From Candidatus Eisenbergiella intestinipullorum (lineage in GTDB: Bacteria > Bacillota > Clostridia > Lachnospirales > Lachnospiraceae), in contig DWWH01000087.1 of NCBI GenBank assembly GCA_019119815.1, positions 36,235-100,234 on the forward strand: a stretch of DNA of 64,000 nt, given 5' to 3'. The number at the start of each line of letters is the position of its first letter. Position 1 is the stretch's first letter. The translations under genes and the position numbers were made by a program. Positions 20,648-28,914 of this stretch are shown piece after piece. The notes under the pieces are model-generated. The model searched no databases. It saw only the letters and a list, made by a program, of their open reading frames with translations, and was not told the DNA's origin.

Positions 20648-20663
20648 TGTTTCACGTGAAACA
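20648..20663. promoter_or_regulatory. parS site 2
   Basis: A second perfect TGTTTCACGTGAAACA, 40 bp from the first and about 150 bp before parA. The two repeats share a longer context (AATG/GATG before and ATT after). Confidence 0.97.
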
Positions 20664-20720
20664 TTAGCAAAAGCCAGAAAAATAATTTCAACAGCACAGG
20701 ATGAACAAAAGAAAATATTT

Positions 20721-20755
20721 TTCATATAGAATATATGAAAAAAAGGTGTTATAAT
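20721..20755 (+). promoter_or_regulatory. possible parA promoter region
   Basis: TATAAT at 20750-20755 is a perfect -10 about 55 nt before parA. No convincing -35 is placed at 17 bp. A near-palindrome TTCATATAGAATATATGAA (20721-20739) lies just upstream and could be an operator. Confidence 0.4.
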
Positions 20756-20810
20756 CGTTAAGTACTCAGACAGAAAAATGTCCGCAAGGTACAAATGAAA
20801 GGAAAATAGA

Positions 20811-21578
20811 ATGGGAAGAATTATAGCAATAGCAAATCAGAAGGGTGGAGTGGGAAAAACAACGACTGCCATCAATCTGTCGGCTGCACTTGCAGCAAGA
20901 AAGAAAAAAGTCCTGGTGATTGATACCGATCCTCAGGGAAATACTACGAGTGGGTTTAATATTGATAAAAATAATCTGGAGAATACAATCTACGAGCTGA
21001 TTCTTGGAGAGTGCAGCATTCAGGACTGCCTGATCAAGGAAGTGGTTCCTAATCTTACGGTTCTTCCCTCAAACGTAAATCTTGCGGCTGCCGAAATAGA
21101 ATTAATTGGAGTAGAAAAAAAAGAGTACATTTTAAAAAACGAAGTGGATTGGGTAAAGGACCAGTACGATTTCATCGTGATCGATTGCCCGCCTTCCCTG
21201 AATATGCTCACTGTAAATGCTATGACGACAGCGGATACGGTTCTCGTTCCGATTCAGTGTGAATATTATGCGCTGGAAGGGCTCAGTCAGCTGATTCATA
21301 CCGTAAATCTGGTGAGAGAAAGACTAAATCCCAATCTTCAGATCGAAGGGATTCTCTTTACCATGTATGATGCCAGAACGAACCTTTCCATGCAGGTGGT
21401 CGAAAATGTCAGAAACAATCTGGACCTGAAAATATTTAAAACAGTAATTCCCAGAAATATCAGGCTTGCGGAGGCGCCCAGTTACGGTTTGCCGATCAAT
21501 CTGTATGATCCGAAATCGACAGGGGCGGAAAGCTATATGGCACTTGCAAAAGAGGTTATAGGAAGAAAGGAAAGATGA
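20811..21578 (+). CDS. parA: chromosome partitioning ATPase ParA/Soj
   Basis: 255 aa Walker-type ATPase with the deviant P-loop KGGVGKTT (residues 11-18), DTDPQGN and IDCPPSLNMLTVNAM. In Firmicutes Soj drives origin segregation with Spo0J and regulates DnaA. Directly preceded by two parS sites and followed by parB after 1 nt. Confidence 0.97.
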   Translation: MGRIIAIANQKGGVGKTTTAINLSAALAARKKKVLVIDTDPQGNTTSGFNIDKNNLENTIYELILGECSIQDCLIKEVVPNLTVLPSNVNLAAAEIELIGVEKKEYILKNEVDWVKDQYDFIVIDCPPSLNMLTVNAMTTADTVLVPIQCEYYALEGLSQLIHTVNLVRERLNPNLQIEGILFTMYDARTNLSMQVVENVRNNLDLKIFKTVIPRNIRLAEAPSYGLPINLYDPKSTGAESYMALAKEVIGRKER

Positions 21579-21579
21579 A

Positions 21580-22452
21580 ATGGCGGCAAGAGGACTGGGA
21601 AAAGGACTGGATTCACTGATCCCCAAAACGATTGCAGAACCGTCCGCACAGAAGACAGAAGAGAAAAAGTCTGAAACTATGGTGAAGATAACCATGGTGG
21701 AACCAAACGGCGGACAGCCCAGAAAAAATTTTGATGAGGACTCCCTCATGGAACTGGCGGAGTCCATCCGTCAGTTTGGATTGCTCCAGCCCATTCTGGT
21801 GCAGGACAAAAAGGATCATTATGAAATTATAGCAGGAGAGAGAAGGTGGAGAGCGGCAAAGATAGCCGGCCTGAAGGAGATTCCTGTTATTATTAAAAAA
21901 CTGACGGATCAGGAAGTAGTGGAAATCTCTCTGATCGAAAATATTCAGCGTGAGAACCTGAATCCGATTGAAGAAGCACAGGCATACCGGAGACTGCTGA
22001 CAGAATTCAACCTGAAACAGGATGAAGTAGCAGAGAGGGTTTCAAAAAGCAGAACGGCAGTGACCAATTCCATGCGCCTCCTGAAGCTCTGTGACGAAGT
22101 GCAGCAGATGGTAGTCAATGAAATGCTGACGACGGGACATGCGAGAGCGCTGCTTGCCATTGAGGATCCGGAAGAGCAGTACCGCATTGCCCAGAAAGTC
22201 TTTGATGAAAAACTCAGCGTGCGGGAAGTAGAAAAGCTGGTAAAAAATCTGCATAAGCCGGAAAAACCGAAAAAGAAGGAAAATGAATCACTTACACTGA
22301 TCTATCAGAATCTGGAGGAAAAGCTGAAGGAATCATTGGGAAGAAAGGTTTCTATCTCTTCCAGGGAAAATGGAAATGGAAAAATAGAGATTGAATTTTA
22401 TGGACATGAAGATCTGGACAGACTGATGGAGTATCTGACACAGGCACAATGA
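21580..22452 (+). CDS. parB: chromosome partitioning protein ParB/Spo0J
   Basis: 290 aa CTP-dependent DNA clamp that loads at parS. GLGKGLDSLIP N-terminus, QPRKNFDEDSLMELAESIR, the GERRWRAAK box, ENIQRENLNPIEEAQAY, the HTH KQDEVAERVSKSRTAVTNS and a C-terminal dimerisation domain. Starts one base after the parA stop, so translation is coupled. Confidence 0.97.
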   Translation: MAARGLGKGLDSLIPKTIAEPSAQKTEEKKSETMVKITMVEPNGGQPRKNFDEDSLMELAESIRQFGLLQPILVQDKKDHYEIIAGERRWRAAKIAGLKEIPVIIKKLTDQEVVEISLIENIQRENLNPIEEAQAYRRLLTEFNLKQDEVAERVSKSRTAVTNSMRLLKLCDEVQQMVVNEMLTTGHARALLAIEDPEEQYRIAQKVFDEKLSVREVEKLVKNLHKPEKPKKKENESLTLIYQNLEEKLKESLGRKVSISSRENGNGKIEIEFYGHEDLDRLMEYLTQAQ

Positions 22453-22561
22453 GGATTTGCAGAAAAATGGTTGAATGCAGATTCTTTACAGACTGTTACA
22501 GGAAAAACTTTATCACTGAAATTTGAAAAAAATTTCGGCTCCAACAATGAGAGGAAAAAAT

Positions 22562-23071
22562 ATGACGAGTAATTTACTGCAGAGCATTGGACTGGGGGGA
22601 CTGGACATTGCATATGTGCTGATCGGCATGCTGGTTCTGATCATCATTCTGCTTGTCCTTATCATTGTTCAGTTCAGCAAGCTGAATAAGCTTCAGAAGA
22701 AATACGCAAAATTTATGAAAGGAAAAGACGCGAAAAGTCTGGAGAAGGCGATTGAAGGACTTTACGACGACAACGATCATATTAAGCAGGAAGCGGAGAA
22801 AAACAGAAAAGATATTAAAGATATTCAGAAAAAATTGGAATATTGCTATCAGAAGCTTGGCATTGTAAAATATGATGCTTTTAGCCAGATGGGAGGGCAG
22901 CTCAGTTTTTGTCTGGCACTTTTGAATGAAAAGGATGATGGATTTATTTTGAATTCGGTTCAGAGCAGTGAGGGCTGTTATACATATACGAAAGAAGTGA
23001 AGAAAGGCGAATGTGCCATCACTCTGGGAGAGGAAGAAAAAAAGGCTCTGGACCAGGCGATCGGATATTAA
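22562..23071 (+). CDS. DUF4446 family membrane protein
   Basis: 169 aa: an N-terminal transmembrane helix (IAYVLIGMLVLIIILLVLIIV), a charged coiled-coil-like stretch (LNKLQKKYAKFMKGKDAKSL) and a C-terminal domain with the family pattern YDAFSQMGGQLSFCLALL and DDGFILNSV. DUF4446 proteins commonly follow parB; function unknown. Start taken at 22562 behind GAGGA; 13 further codons upstream lack a ribosome site. Confidence 0.85.
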   Translation: MTSNLLQSIGLGGLDIAYVLIGMLVLIIILLVLIIVQFSKLNKLQKKYAKFMKGKDAKSLEKAIEGLYDDNDHIKQEAEKNRKDIKDIQKKLEYCYQKLGIVKYDAFSQMGGQLSFCLALLNEKDDGFILNSVQSSEGCYTYTKEVKKGECAITLGEEEKKALDQAIGY

Positions 23072-23111
23072 AAAGAACGTCATAAGATCAATCAGAAGAG
23101 AGGAGAAAATC

Positions 23112-24398
23112 ATGATCGACATTAAATTTTTAAGGGAAAATCCCGAAGCCGTAAAGGAAAATATCAGAAAAAAATTTCAGGATGAAAAGCTTCCTCTGGT
23201 GGATGAGGTGATCGCACTGGATAAAGAGAGCAGACAGACCCAGCAGGAGGCGGATGATCTCCGCGCATCCAGAAATAAGATCTCCAAGGAGATCGGCATG
23301 CTGATGAAGGCAGGAAAGAAGGAAGAGGCGGAAGCAAAAAAAGCAGAAGTGGCTGCAGGGGCAAAACGTCTGGAAGAGCTGGAAAAGAAGGAAACTGAAC
23401 TGCAGGAGAAAATCCTGAAGGATATGATGGTCATTCCGAATATCATCGATCCTTCCGTCCCGATCGGAAAGAATGACAGCGAAAATGTGGAAGTGAAAAG
23501 ATATGGAGAGCCAGTCGTTCCTGATTTTGAAATTCCTTATCATACCGAGATCATGGAACGCTTCAACGGAATTGACTTGGACAGCGCAAGAAGAGTAGCA
23601 GGAAACGGATTCTATTATCTGATGGGGGACATTGCAAGACTGCATTCCGCAGTGCTGGCATATGCAAGAGATTTCATGATCGACAGAGGCTTTACTTACT
23701 GTGTCCCGCCTTTTATGATCAGAAGTAATGTAGTGACCGGAGTCATGAGCTTTGCTGAAATGGATGCCATGATGTATAAAATAGAGGGAGAAGATCTCTA
23801 TCTGATCGGTACCAGTGAACATTCCATGATTGGAAAATTCATCGATACCATTATTCCGGAAGAAGAGCTGCCCAAGACGCTGACAAGCTATTCTCCCTGC
23901 TTCCGGAAGGAAAAGGGTGCACATGGTCTGGAGGAAAGAGGCGTTTACAGGATTCATCAGTTTGAGAAGCAGGAGATGATCGTAGTCTGCAAGCCTGAAG
24001 ATTCTCCGATGTGGTTTGACAGACTGTGGCAGAATACGGTGGATCTGTTCCGTTCCATGGATATTCCGGTAAGAACGCTGGAATGCTGTTCCGGAGATCT
24101 GGCCGATCTTAAGGTGAAGTCCATAGATGTAGAAGCCTGGTCTCCCAGACAGAAGAAATATTTTGAGGTGGGAAGCTGCTCCAATCTGGGAGACGCTCAG
24201 GCCAGAAGACTGAAGATCCGTGTAAACGGAGAAAATGGAAAATACTTCGCTCATACGCTGAACAATACGGTGGTTGCCCCTCCCAGAATGCTGATCGCAT
24301 TCCTGGAGAATAATCTGCAGGCTGACGGTTCAGTAAGAATTCCCGAAGTCCTTCGCCCTTATATGGGAGGGATGACCGAGATCAGAGAAAAGAAATAA
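23112..24398 (+). CDS. serS: seryl-tRNA synthetase
   Basis: Class II synthetase, 428 aa. N-terminal coiled-coil arm (about residues 30-100), then GTSEHSMIGKF, motif 2 PCFRKEKGAHGLEERGVYR with IHQFEKQEM, and motif 3 LNNTVVAPPRMLIAFLENN. The GTSEHSM and APPRML segments differ from the usual T-A-E and A-V-G-R-T versions. By family knowledge this is the Lachnospiraceae form rather than a resistance paralogue. Start at 23112 behind AGGAG. Confidence 0.93.
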   Translation: MIDIKFLRENPEAVKENIRKKFQDEKLPLVDEVIALDKESRQTQQEADDLRASRNKISKEIGMLMKAGKKEEAEAKKAEVAAGAKRLEELEKKETELQEKILKDMMVIPNIIDPSVPIGKNDSENVEVKRYGEPVVPDFEIPYHTEIMERFNGIDLDSARRVAGNGFYYLMGDIARLHSAVLAYARDFMIDRGFTYCVPPFMIRSNVVTGVMSFAEMDAMMYKIEGEDLYLIGTSEHSMIGKFIDTIIPEEELPKTLTSYSPCFRKEKGAHGLEERGVYRIHQFEKQEMIVVCKPEDSPMWFDRLWQNTVDLFRSMDIPVRTLECCSGDLADLKVKSIDVEAWSPRQKKYFEVGSCSNLGDAQARRLKIRVNGENGKYFAHTLNNTVVAPPRMLIAFLENNLQADGSVRIPEVLRPYMGGMTEIREKK

Positions 24399-24464
24399 AG
24401 AAAAAGCGGACCCGGATTTTAACGGCTCCGGATGAAAACCAGAATGAAATGCGGGGTGAAATTC

Positions 24465-25355
24465 TTGCACAGATTTTTAAGATCCATTGGATTCAGTTCC
24501 CTTACATCCACAAAAGAGGTTCAGAACCTGGTAAAGGATGTGATCCTGAATGCAGACAACAGAAATTATACGACAGACAGAGAAAACGGGGATACGGTGC
24601 TGGTGGAATTCAGCAGGAATTTCGCAGAAAATATGGGGATTGCCGTATGCGGTGAGCTGGATGAGGAAGATCATTTCATATATTATTACTTCTATCCTTA
24701 TCTGAGAGGAACCGGGATCAGTTCCCTGGAGGACATCAGCATTGAAAGGCATGCCGCTACGGAATCCTATGCGGGAGTATGTGACGACATCAAGGTTGGC
24801 GTCACCATGATCTTCTACCTGCAGAACATGATTTCTTATATCAAATATCGGAACCGGGATGCGCTTCCTGTAAAAGGAACCAGTCTGACACTTTCCGCAC
24901 TTGCTGATCAGGGGTCGATCATGATGCCGATCAGCAAGAGCGAAAAGCAGAAAAAGAAGATCCAGCGTTCCACCATCACCCGCAATCAGCTGATCGAAGC
25001 GGCGAGAAGAGGGGATGAGGATGCCATTGAAAGTCTTACTCTGGAAGATATGGATACCTATACCGCTATTTCCAGAAAAATCCAGAAGGAGGATGTATTC
25101 AGCCTTGTGGATACCTATTTTATGCCATATGGTGTGGAGTGTGACCAGTATTCCATCCTGGGAGAGATCCAGGAATGCCACAGGGTGAAGAACCGCATGA
25201 CCGGTGAAAATGTATGGATCATGACGCTGGAATGTAACGAGCTGAATTTCGATGTCTGCATCAATGAAAAGGATCTGTTTGGTGAACCGATGGAAGGGAG
25301 ACGGTTCAAGGGCGTTATATGGCTGCAGGGAGCAGTGAATTATCCACAGGAATAA
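24465..25355 (+). CDS. DUF3881 family protein
   Basis: About 296 aa, unknown function, in a family largely restricted to Lachnospiraceae. Recognisable are HRFLRSIGFSSL at the start, YYYFYPYLRGTG, ISLEDISIERHAATESYAG-like spacing and a late GVECDQYSILGEI domain. A TTG at 24465 is the likely start because it gives the family M-H-R-F-L-R terminus behind GGGGTG; an ATG at 24432 adds 11 residues with no ribosome site. Ends in TTATCCACA, a perfect DnaA box at 25340-25348. Confidence 0.8.
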   Translation: MHRFLRSIGFSSLTSTKEVQNLVKDVILNADNRNYTTDRENGDTVLVEFSRNFAENMGIAVCGELDEEDHFIYYYFYPYLRGTGISSLEDISIERHAATESYAGVCDDIKVGVTMIFYLQNMISYIKYRNRDALPVKGTSLTLSALADQGSIMMPISKSEKQKKKIQRSTITRNQLIEAARRGDEDAIESLTLEDMDTYTAISRKIQKEDVFSLVDTYFMPYGVECDQYSILGEIQECHRVKNRMTGENVWIMTLECNELNFDVCINEKDLFGEPMEGRRFKGVIWLQGAVNYPQE

Positions 25356-25490
25356 AATGTAAAAACGATAAAAAGTAAACTTAAATTTGTATCACAAAAT
25401 AGTGGACTTTTATCTCAGATTGAGTTAAAATAACATAGTACGTTTTATAGCTTTGTTATACAAAAGACAGCAGAGAGCGTACTATATCCA

Positions 25491-25545
25491 CACGGCTCAG
25501 CTGAATAGAGCATACGCCTCCTAAGAGAACCTGAAATGTTCCCTT
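25491..25545 (+). pseudogene. decayed tRNA-Arg(CCU) copy
   Basis: GGCTCAGCTGAATAGAGCAT followed by ACGCCTCCTAAGAG reproduces the D-arm and anticodon loop of the intact tRNA-Arg about 90 bp downstream; the 11-mer CGCCTCCTAAG is identical. The acceptor and T-arm are lost. It could be a relic of tandem tRNA duplication or of integration at a tRNA gene. Confidence 0.65.
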
Positions 25546-25578
25546 TTTGTCAGGCACCATCCGAAGAATTTTATATAA

Positions 25579-25655
25579 GTCTGCGTAGCTCAGCAGGATA
25601 GAGCGACCGCCTCCTAAGCGGTAGGTCGGGTGTTCGAATCACCTCGCGGACGCCA
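25579..25655 (+). tRNA. tRNA-Arg(CCU)
   Basis: 77-nt cloverleaf with encoded CCA. The acceptor GTCTGCG pairs with CGCGGAC (one T-G wobble), the D-arm is GCTCAGCAGGATAGAGC, the anticodon stem-loop is ACCGC-CTCCTAA-GCGGT giving anticodon CCU, and the T-loop is GTTCGAATC. Decodes AGG. Confidence 0.96.
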
Positions 25656-25663
25656 GAAAGCTC

Positions 25664-25705
25664 GCCGAAAGCCTTGATTTACAGGGTTTTCGGCTTTTTT
25701 GTTTT
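25664..25705 (+). terminator. tRNA-Arg terminator
   Basis: Stem from GCCGAAAGCC to GGGTTTTCGGC followed by TTTTTTGTTTTT, beginning 9 nt after the tRNA CCA. A good intrinsic terminator. Confidence 0.85.
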
Positions 25706-25737
25706 TCTCGGTAGCTTCCCCTGGGTTGATTTAACTG

Positions 25738-25875
25738 CTATAACGGAATCCAGTAACGCTGTTCGATATGCCCGTCTTCCTCCCCTTCATTTTCCAGAAT
25801 TCCTCCATTATTTATGATGGACTTTGCGGAGCCGATGTTATCCCTGTCACAGCACATCAGGACCTTATGGATACT
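25738..25875 (-). pseudogene. GNAT acetyltransferase, C-terminal fragment only
   Basis: On the minus strand the frame from 25875 to a TAG at 25738 reads SIHKVLMCCDRDNIGSAKSI, then INNGGILENE, ending IEQRYWIPL. This is the characteristic C-terminus of GNAT N-acetyltransferases of about 170 aa. All upstream domains are missing and a TGA immediately precedes the fragment. The break coincides with the end of family B repeat copy B2, which suggests the repeat or a deletion at it removed the front of the gene. Confidence 0.75.
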
Positions 25876-25955
25876 TCATTTTTCCCTCCATGCCGAAGCG
25901 TTCTACGCTGAGGCCACGAGAAAAAATCATCTGCACGATCTTTCCTCTGTGATCT
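25876..25955 (-). repeat. family B repeat, copy B2
   Basis: Read on the minus strand it contains AGAGGAAAGATC, then TTTTCTCGTGGCCTCAGCGT and AACGCTTCGGCATGGAGG, matching 40441-40508 with scattered changes. It ends in a Shine-Dalgarno-like GGAGG followed by AAAAATG. Lies between the amino-acid ABC ATPase gene and the GNAT fragment. Confidence 0.7.
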
Positions 25956-26006
25956 TGGTCCCTTCTTTTTCCAATTCCGAACTTTTTCCTATAACGGACC
26001 GTTCCG

Positions 26007-26792
26007 TCAGCTTCCGGAATACCGGGATAAAAACTGCCTGGTGCGCTCCTGCCTGGGATGCTCGATGACCTGTCTGGCATCCCCCTGCTCTACAATGAGA
26101 CCACCATCCATGAAGATTACCTGATCCGCTACATCTCTGGCAAAGGCCATCTCGTGAGTGACGATGATCATGGTGGTTTTTTCTTCTGCCAGAGAACGGA
26201 TGACCTTCAGGACCTCTCCGGTAAGCTCCGGATCCAGAGCCGAGGTGGGCTCGTCGAAACACAGAATATCCGGATGGAGGGCAAGCGCACGGGCAATCGC
26301 CACGCGCTGCTGCTGGCCGCCGGAAAGCTGATGAGGATAGTGCCCCGCCCGGTCTGCAAGGCCCATCCTGGAAAGGAGTTCCTTTCCTTCCTCTTCGATC
26401 TGAGCAAAGATCTGCTTTTTCCTGCTCTTAAAGTCAGGCTGCTCCTGAGCCAGGAGCTCCCTTGCCAGGGTAACATTTTTCAGAGCGGTATACTGGGGGA
26501 ACAGATTGAAGGACTGAAAGACCAGTCCGAAGTGAAGACGTTTCCTTCGGATCTCGCTTTCCTTCTGTGTGGAAGGATCTGCCGCATCGAACAGAGTCTT
26601 TCCGTGAACGACGATCTGTCCCTGATCCGGAGTTTCCAGAAAGTTCAGGCATCTTAACAGAGTAGTTTTTCCGCTGCCGGAGGAACCGATGATGGCAAGA
26701 GCCTGTCCTTGTTCAAGATGGAAGCTGATATTTTCCAGCACTCTGGTGGAACCGAAATGCTTTTCTATGTTTTTTACTTCTAAAATAGCCAT
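26007..26792 (-). CDS. polar amino-acid ABC transporter, ATP-binding protein
   Basis: 261 aa ABC ATPase of the GlnQ/HisP class. Walker [11 protein letters not shown]-loop [12 protein letters not shown], signature LSGGQQQR, Walker [15 protein letters not shown] and the switch His in IVTHEM. Third gene of a leftward SBP-permease-ATPase set. A mobile element (A2) sits between it and the permease, so its expression may depend on readthrough or on a promoter within the insert. Confidence 0.94.
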   Translation of the reverse strand: MAILEVKNIEKHFGSTRVLENISFHLEQGQALAIIGSSGSGKTTLLRCLNFLETPDQGQIVVHGKTLFDAADPSTQKESEIRRKRLHFGLVFQSFNLFPQYTALKNVTLARELLAQEQPDFKSRKKQIFAQIEEEGKELLSRMGLADRAGHYPHQLSGGQQQRVAIARALALHPDILCFDEPTSALDPELTGEVLKVIRSLAEEKTTMIIVTHEMAFARDVADQVIFMDGGLIVEQGDARQVIEHPRQERTRQFLSRYSGS

Positions 26793-26818
26793 GTCAATCT
26801 CCGTTTTTCCTTTTGAAA

Positions 26819-26969
26819 TCTGCCGGTGTTACAGCTCTGCCGAAGGCTGAGCTGTAACGGCGTCCGGCCATTCCAGGCGCTTCGCGCCAGGCCGGATGCT
26901 TCCAGCCGGTCTGTTTTGTACGTTCTGCGCAGTAAATGTGCAGACCTGGCTGAGTAGTAATCTGCCGGT
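26819..26969 (-). mobile_element. family A structured insertion, copy A2
   Basis: 133-bp element (26828-26960) flanked by a perfect 9-bp duplication TCTGCCGGT (26819-26827, 26961-26969). Starts GTTACAGCTCTGCCGAAGGC and ends GGCTGAGTAGTAA. Same three hairpins as A1, in the opposite orientation, including a CCGGCC...GGCCGG stem around GGCGCGAAGCGCC. It is inserted inside the amino-acid transporter operon. Confidence 0.9.
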
Positions 26970-27009
26970 TACATATCCGTTCAACGGATCTCGATCCGCA
27001 AAAAGAAGC

Positions 27010-27696
27010 TCATCCGTGAAAGAAGCTGAGCTTCTTTTCCAGACGGTTCAGAAGAATGGTCACAATGCCGCTGAAGGCCAGGTAATAGACCGCAGTAAAA
27101 AAGAGGGGCCAGATCAGACCGGCATATCCGCGGTTTCCCTTCATGAAGGATTCGCCCATCCAGATGACCTCCTGCAGGGCAATAACCCGGGCGAGGGAGG
27201 TATCCTTGACCAGGGTGATGATCTCGTTGGACATGGGAGGGACGATGCGTTTGATCATCTGCAGCAGAGTGACTCGGAAAAAGATCTGGGACTTCGTCAT
27301 GCCGAGCACCTGCCCGGCTTCTTGTTGGCCTGCCGGCACGCCCTGGATTCCTCCCCTGTAAATTTCTGAAAAGTAGAAGGCATAGTTAAGGATAAAGGCT
27401 GTGGTAACCGCAGTAAAACGTCCGGTTTCTCCGCCTCCCCAGGTGAACAGTTTCATCAGCGGAGGAACATAGTAAAGGATCAGGATCTGCAGAACCAGAG
27501 GGGTTCCCCTCACGATCCAGACCACTGTACGGGTCAGCCAGCGGAGCGGTGTGAAACGGCTCATGGAGCCGAAGGAGATGATGAGGCCCAGGGGAAGGGC
27601 GCCGATCAGCGTGAGAAAAAAGAGCTGGACCGTTTTTACAAACCCTTCATTCAGAGCCGACACTACCGTTTGAAATTCATCAGAAAGGAAAAACAT
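27010..27696 (-). CDS. polar amino-acid ABC transporter, permease
   Basis: 228 aa HisM/GlnP-family permease with several membrane helices. The family block RGTPLVLQILILYYV and the EAA-loop QEAGQVLGMTKSQIFFRV are clear, followed by VTLLQMIKRIVPPMSNEI. Start chosen at 27696 (MFFLSDEF) because GGGAGGA lies 7 nt before it; the ATG at 27723 lacks a site. Single-permease type, probably acting as a homodimer. Confidence 0.92.
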   Translation of the reverse strand: MFFLSDEFQTVVSALNEGFVKTVQLFFLTLIGALPLGLIISFGSMSRFTPLRWLTRTVVWIVRGTPLVLQILILYYVPPLMKLFTWGGGETGRFTAVTTAFILNYAFYFSEIYRGGIQGVPAGQQEAGQVLGMTKSQIFFRVTLLQMIKRIVPPMSNEIITLVKDTSLARVIALQEVIWMGESFMKGNRGYAGLIWPLFFTAVYYLAFSGIVTILLNRLEKKLSFFHG

Positions 27697-27799
27697 GAGA
27701 TCGTCCTCCCGTTTAGGATTCATTTGTCACTGTATTCCGTCTCCTGACATCTGCCGCAGCGACGGAACACGGATATGTCAAAGTGAGGAAAAAGCCGCT

Positions 27800-27830
27800 C
27801 AAAGGCAGAGGAAACAGACCTCTGCCTTTG
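27800..27830 (-). terminator. intercistronic hairpin after the amino-acid binding protein gene
   Basis: Perfect 12-bp stem CAAAGGCAGAGG/CCTCTGCCTTTG with a 7-nt loop in the 141-bp gap between the binding protein and permease genes. On the minus strand a TTTTT tract follows after a few bases. It probably acts as a partial terminator or 3' stabiliser giving excess binding protein. Confidence 0.65.
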
Positions 27831-27864
27831 CTTTGAAAAAATTCAGGATCGGCCGGACAGCGGA

Positions 27865-28815
27865 TCACTCCAGAATAACCGCATCCTGCAGTCCGTAGGT
27901 GTCAGCAATTTCTTCCACCGTTCCGTCAGCCACCTTTTCTTCCCAGAAGGTGTTGAATGCCTCTGTCAGATCGGAACCTTTCCGAAAGCCTACGCCATAC
28001 TGTTCAGACTCCAGGCCCTGGACTTCGTTCAGATTGACACTGTAGGAAAGGTCCGCATAGCTGGTTCCTTCTCCGGTCATTGCGGCGGCCATCAGAACAT
28101 CGATCACAGCAGCGTCGGAAGTTCCGGCAGATACCTCCATCAGAGTGTTTGCCTGCGACTGAACGGGAACCGTGGAAGCGCCCAGCGCCTCGGCAGCGTC
28201 CTCTCCGGCAGAGCCGGATTCCACAGCCACATTCAGACCCTCAAGAGAGGTGAGCCCCTCAAAATCAGCGGCGGAAGCGGCAGGATATACCAGAACCTGA
28301 TAATTGGTGCAGTAAGGGATAGAGGTTGCCATAGAAGAGGTAACTTCATCAGTAAGAGTCATACCGTTCCACAGGCAGTCCACGTTTCCGGCTTCCAGCT
28401 CCATCACCTTATAATCCCAGGTGATCTCGGAAAATTCCACCTCTACGCCGATGTATTCGGCAAACTGCCTGGCCAGGTCAGCGTCAAAACCGATCCATTC
28501 GCCGTTTTCATCCTGATAGTCCATGGGCTCGAAATTGGTGATTCCCACAACCAGGGTTCCCTTTTCCTGAACGGCGGCAAGGTCGCTTTCACCGCCGGCA
28601 GAAGCTTCGGCAGTCTCTGCTTCGGCCGCTGCAGATTCTGAAGCAGCCGGAACGGAAGCCGTTTCCGCAGTCGTTTCCTTTTCGGCAGCCGTACTTTCCG
28701 CCTGAGAAGGAGCGGCTGCCGGAGCATCCGCAGAGGCGGCAGAGCCGCCGTTTGTGCAGGCGGTCAGGGAAAATGCCAGAAGTAAGGCCAGAGAAAGAGA
28801 CATCATTCTTTTCAT
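27865..28815 (-). CDS. amino-acid ABC transporter substrate-binding lipoprotein
   Basis: 316 aa. Lipoprotein signal with lipobox LTAC (Cys20), then a roughly 60-residue low-complexity Ala/Ser/Glu/Thr linker, then a family 3 solute-binding domain (KGTLVVGITNFEPMDYQDEN, GFDADLARQFAEYIGVEVEF, GNVDCLWNGMT). Substrate not determinable; a polar amino acid is likely. Heads the operon and has a good promoter. Confidence 0.92.
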   Translation of the reverse strand: MKRMMSLSLALLLAFSLTACTNGGSAASADAPAAAPSQAESTAAEKETTAETASVPAASESAAAEAETAEASAGGESDLAAVQEKGTLVVGITNFEPMDYQDENGEWIGFDADLARQFAEYIGVEVEFSEITWDYKVMELEAGNVDCLWNGMTLTDEVTSSMATSIPYCTNYQVLVYPAASAADFEGLTSLEGLNVAVESGSAGEDAAEALGASTVPVQSQANTLMEVSAGTSDAAVIDVLMAAAMTGEGTSYADLSYSVNLNEVQGLESEQYGVGFRKGSDLTEAFNTFWEEKVADGTVEEIADTYGLQDAVILE

Positions 28816-28864
28816 ACGATTAAAACCTCCCGAAATTCATCATTAAAAAAACCATTGCTTTCAC

Positions 28865-28893
28865 ATTTTAGCATGCTAATGTGATATTGTAAA
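28865..28893 (-). promoter_or_regulatory. promoter of amino-acid ABC operon
   Basis: On the minus strand: TTTACA (28888-28893), 17-bp spacer, TAAAAT (28865-28870), about 50 nt before the binding-protein start. The spacer contains TAGCATGCTA, a short palindrome that could be an operator. Confidence 0.7.
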
Positions 28894-28914
28894 GAAATTC
28901 TCCATATGATTTTT

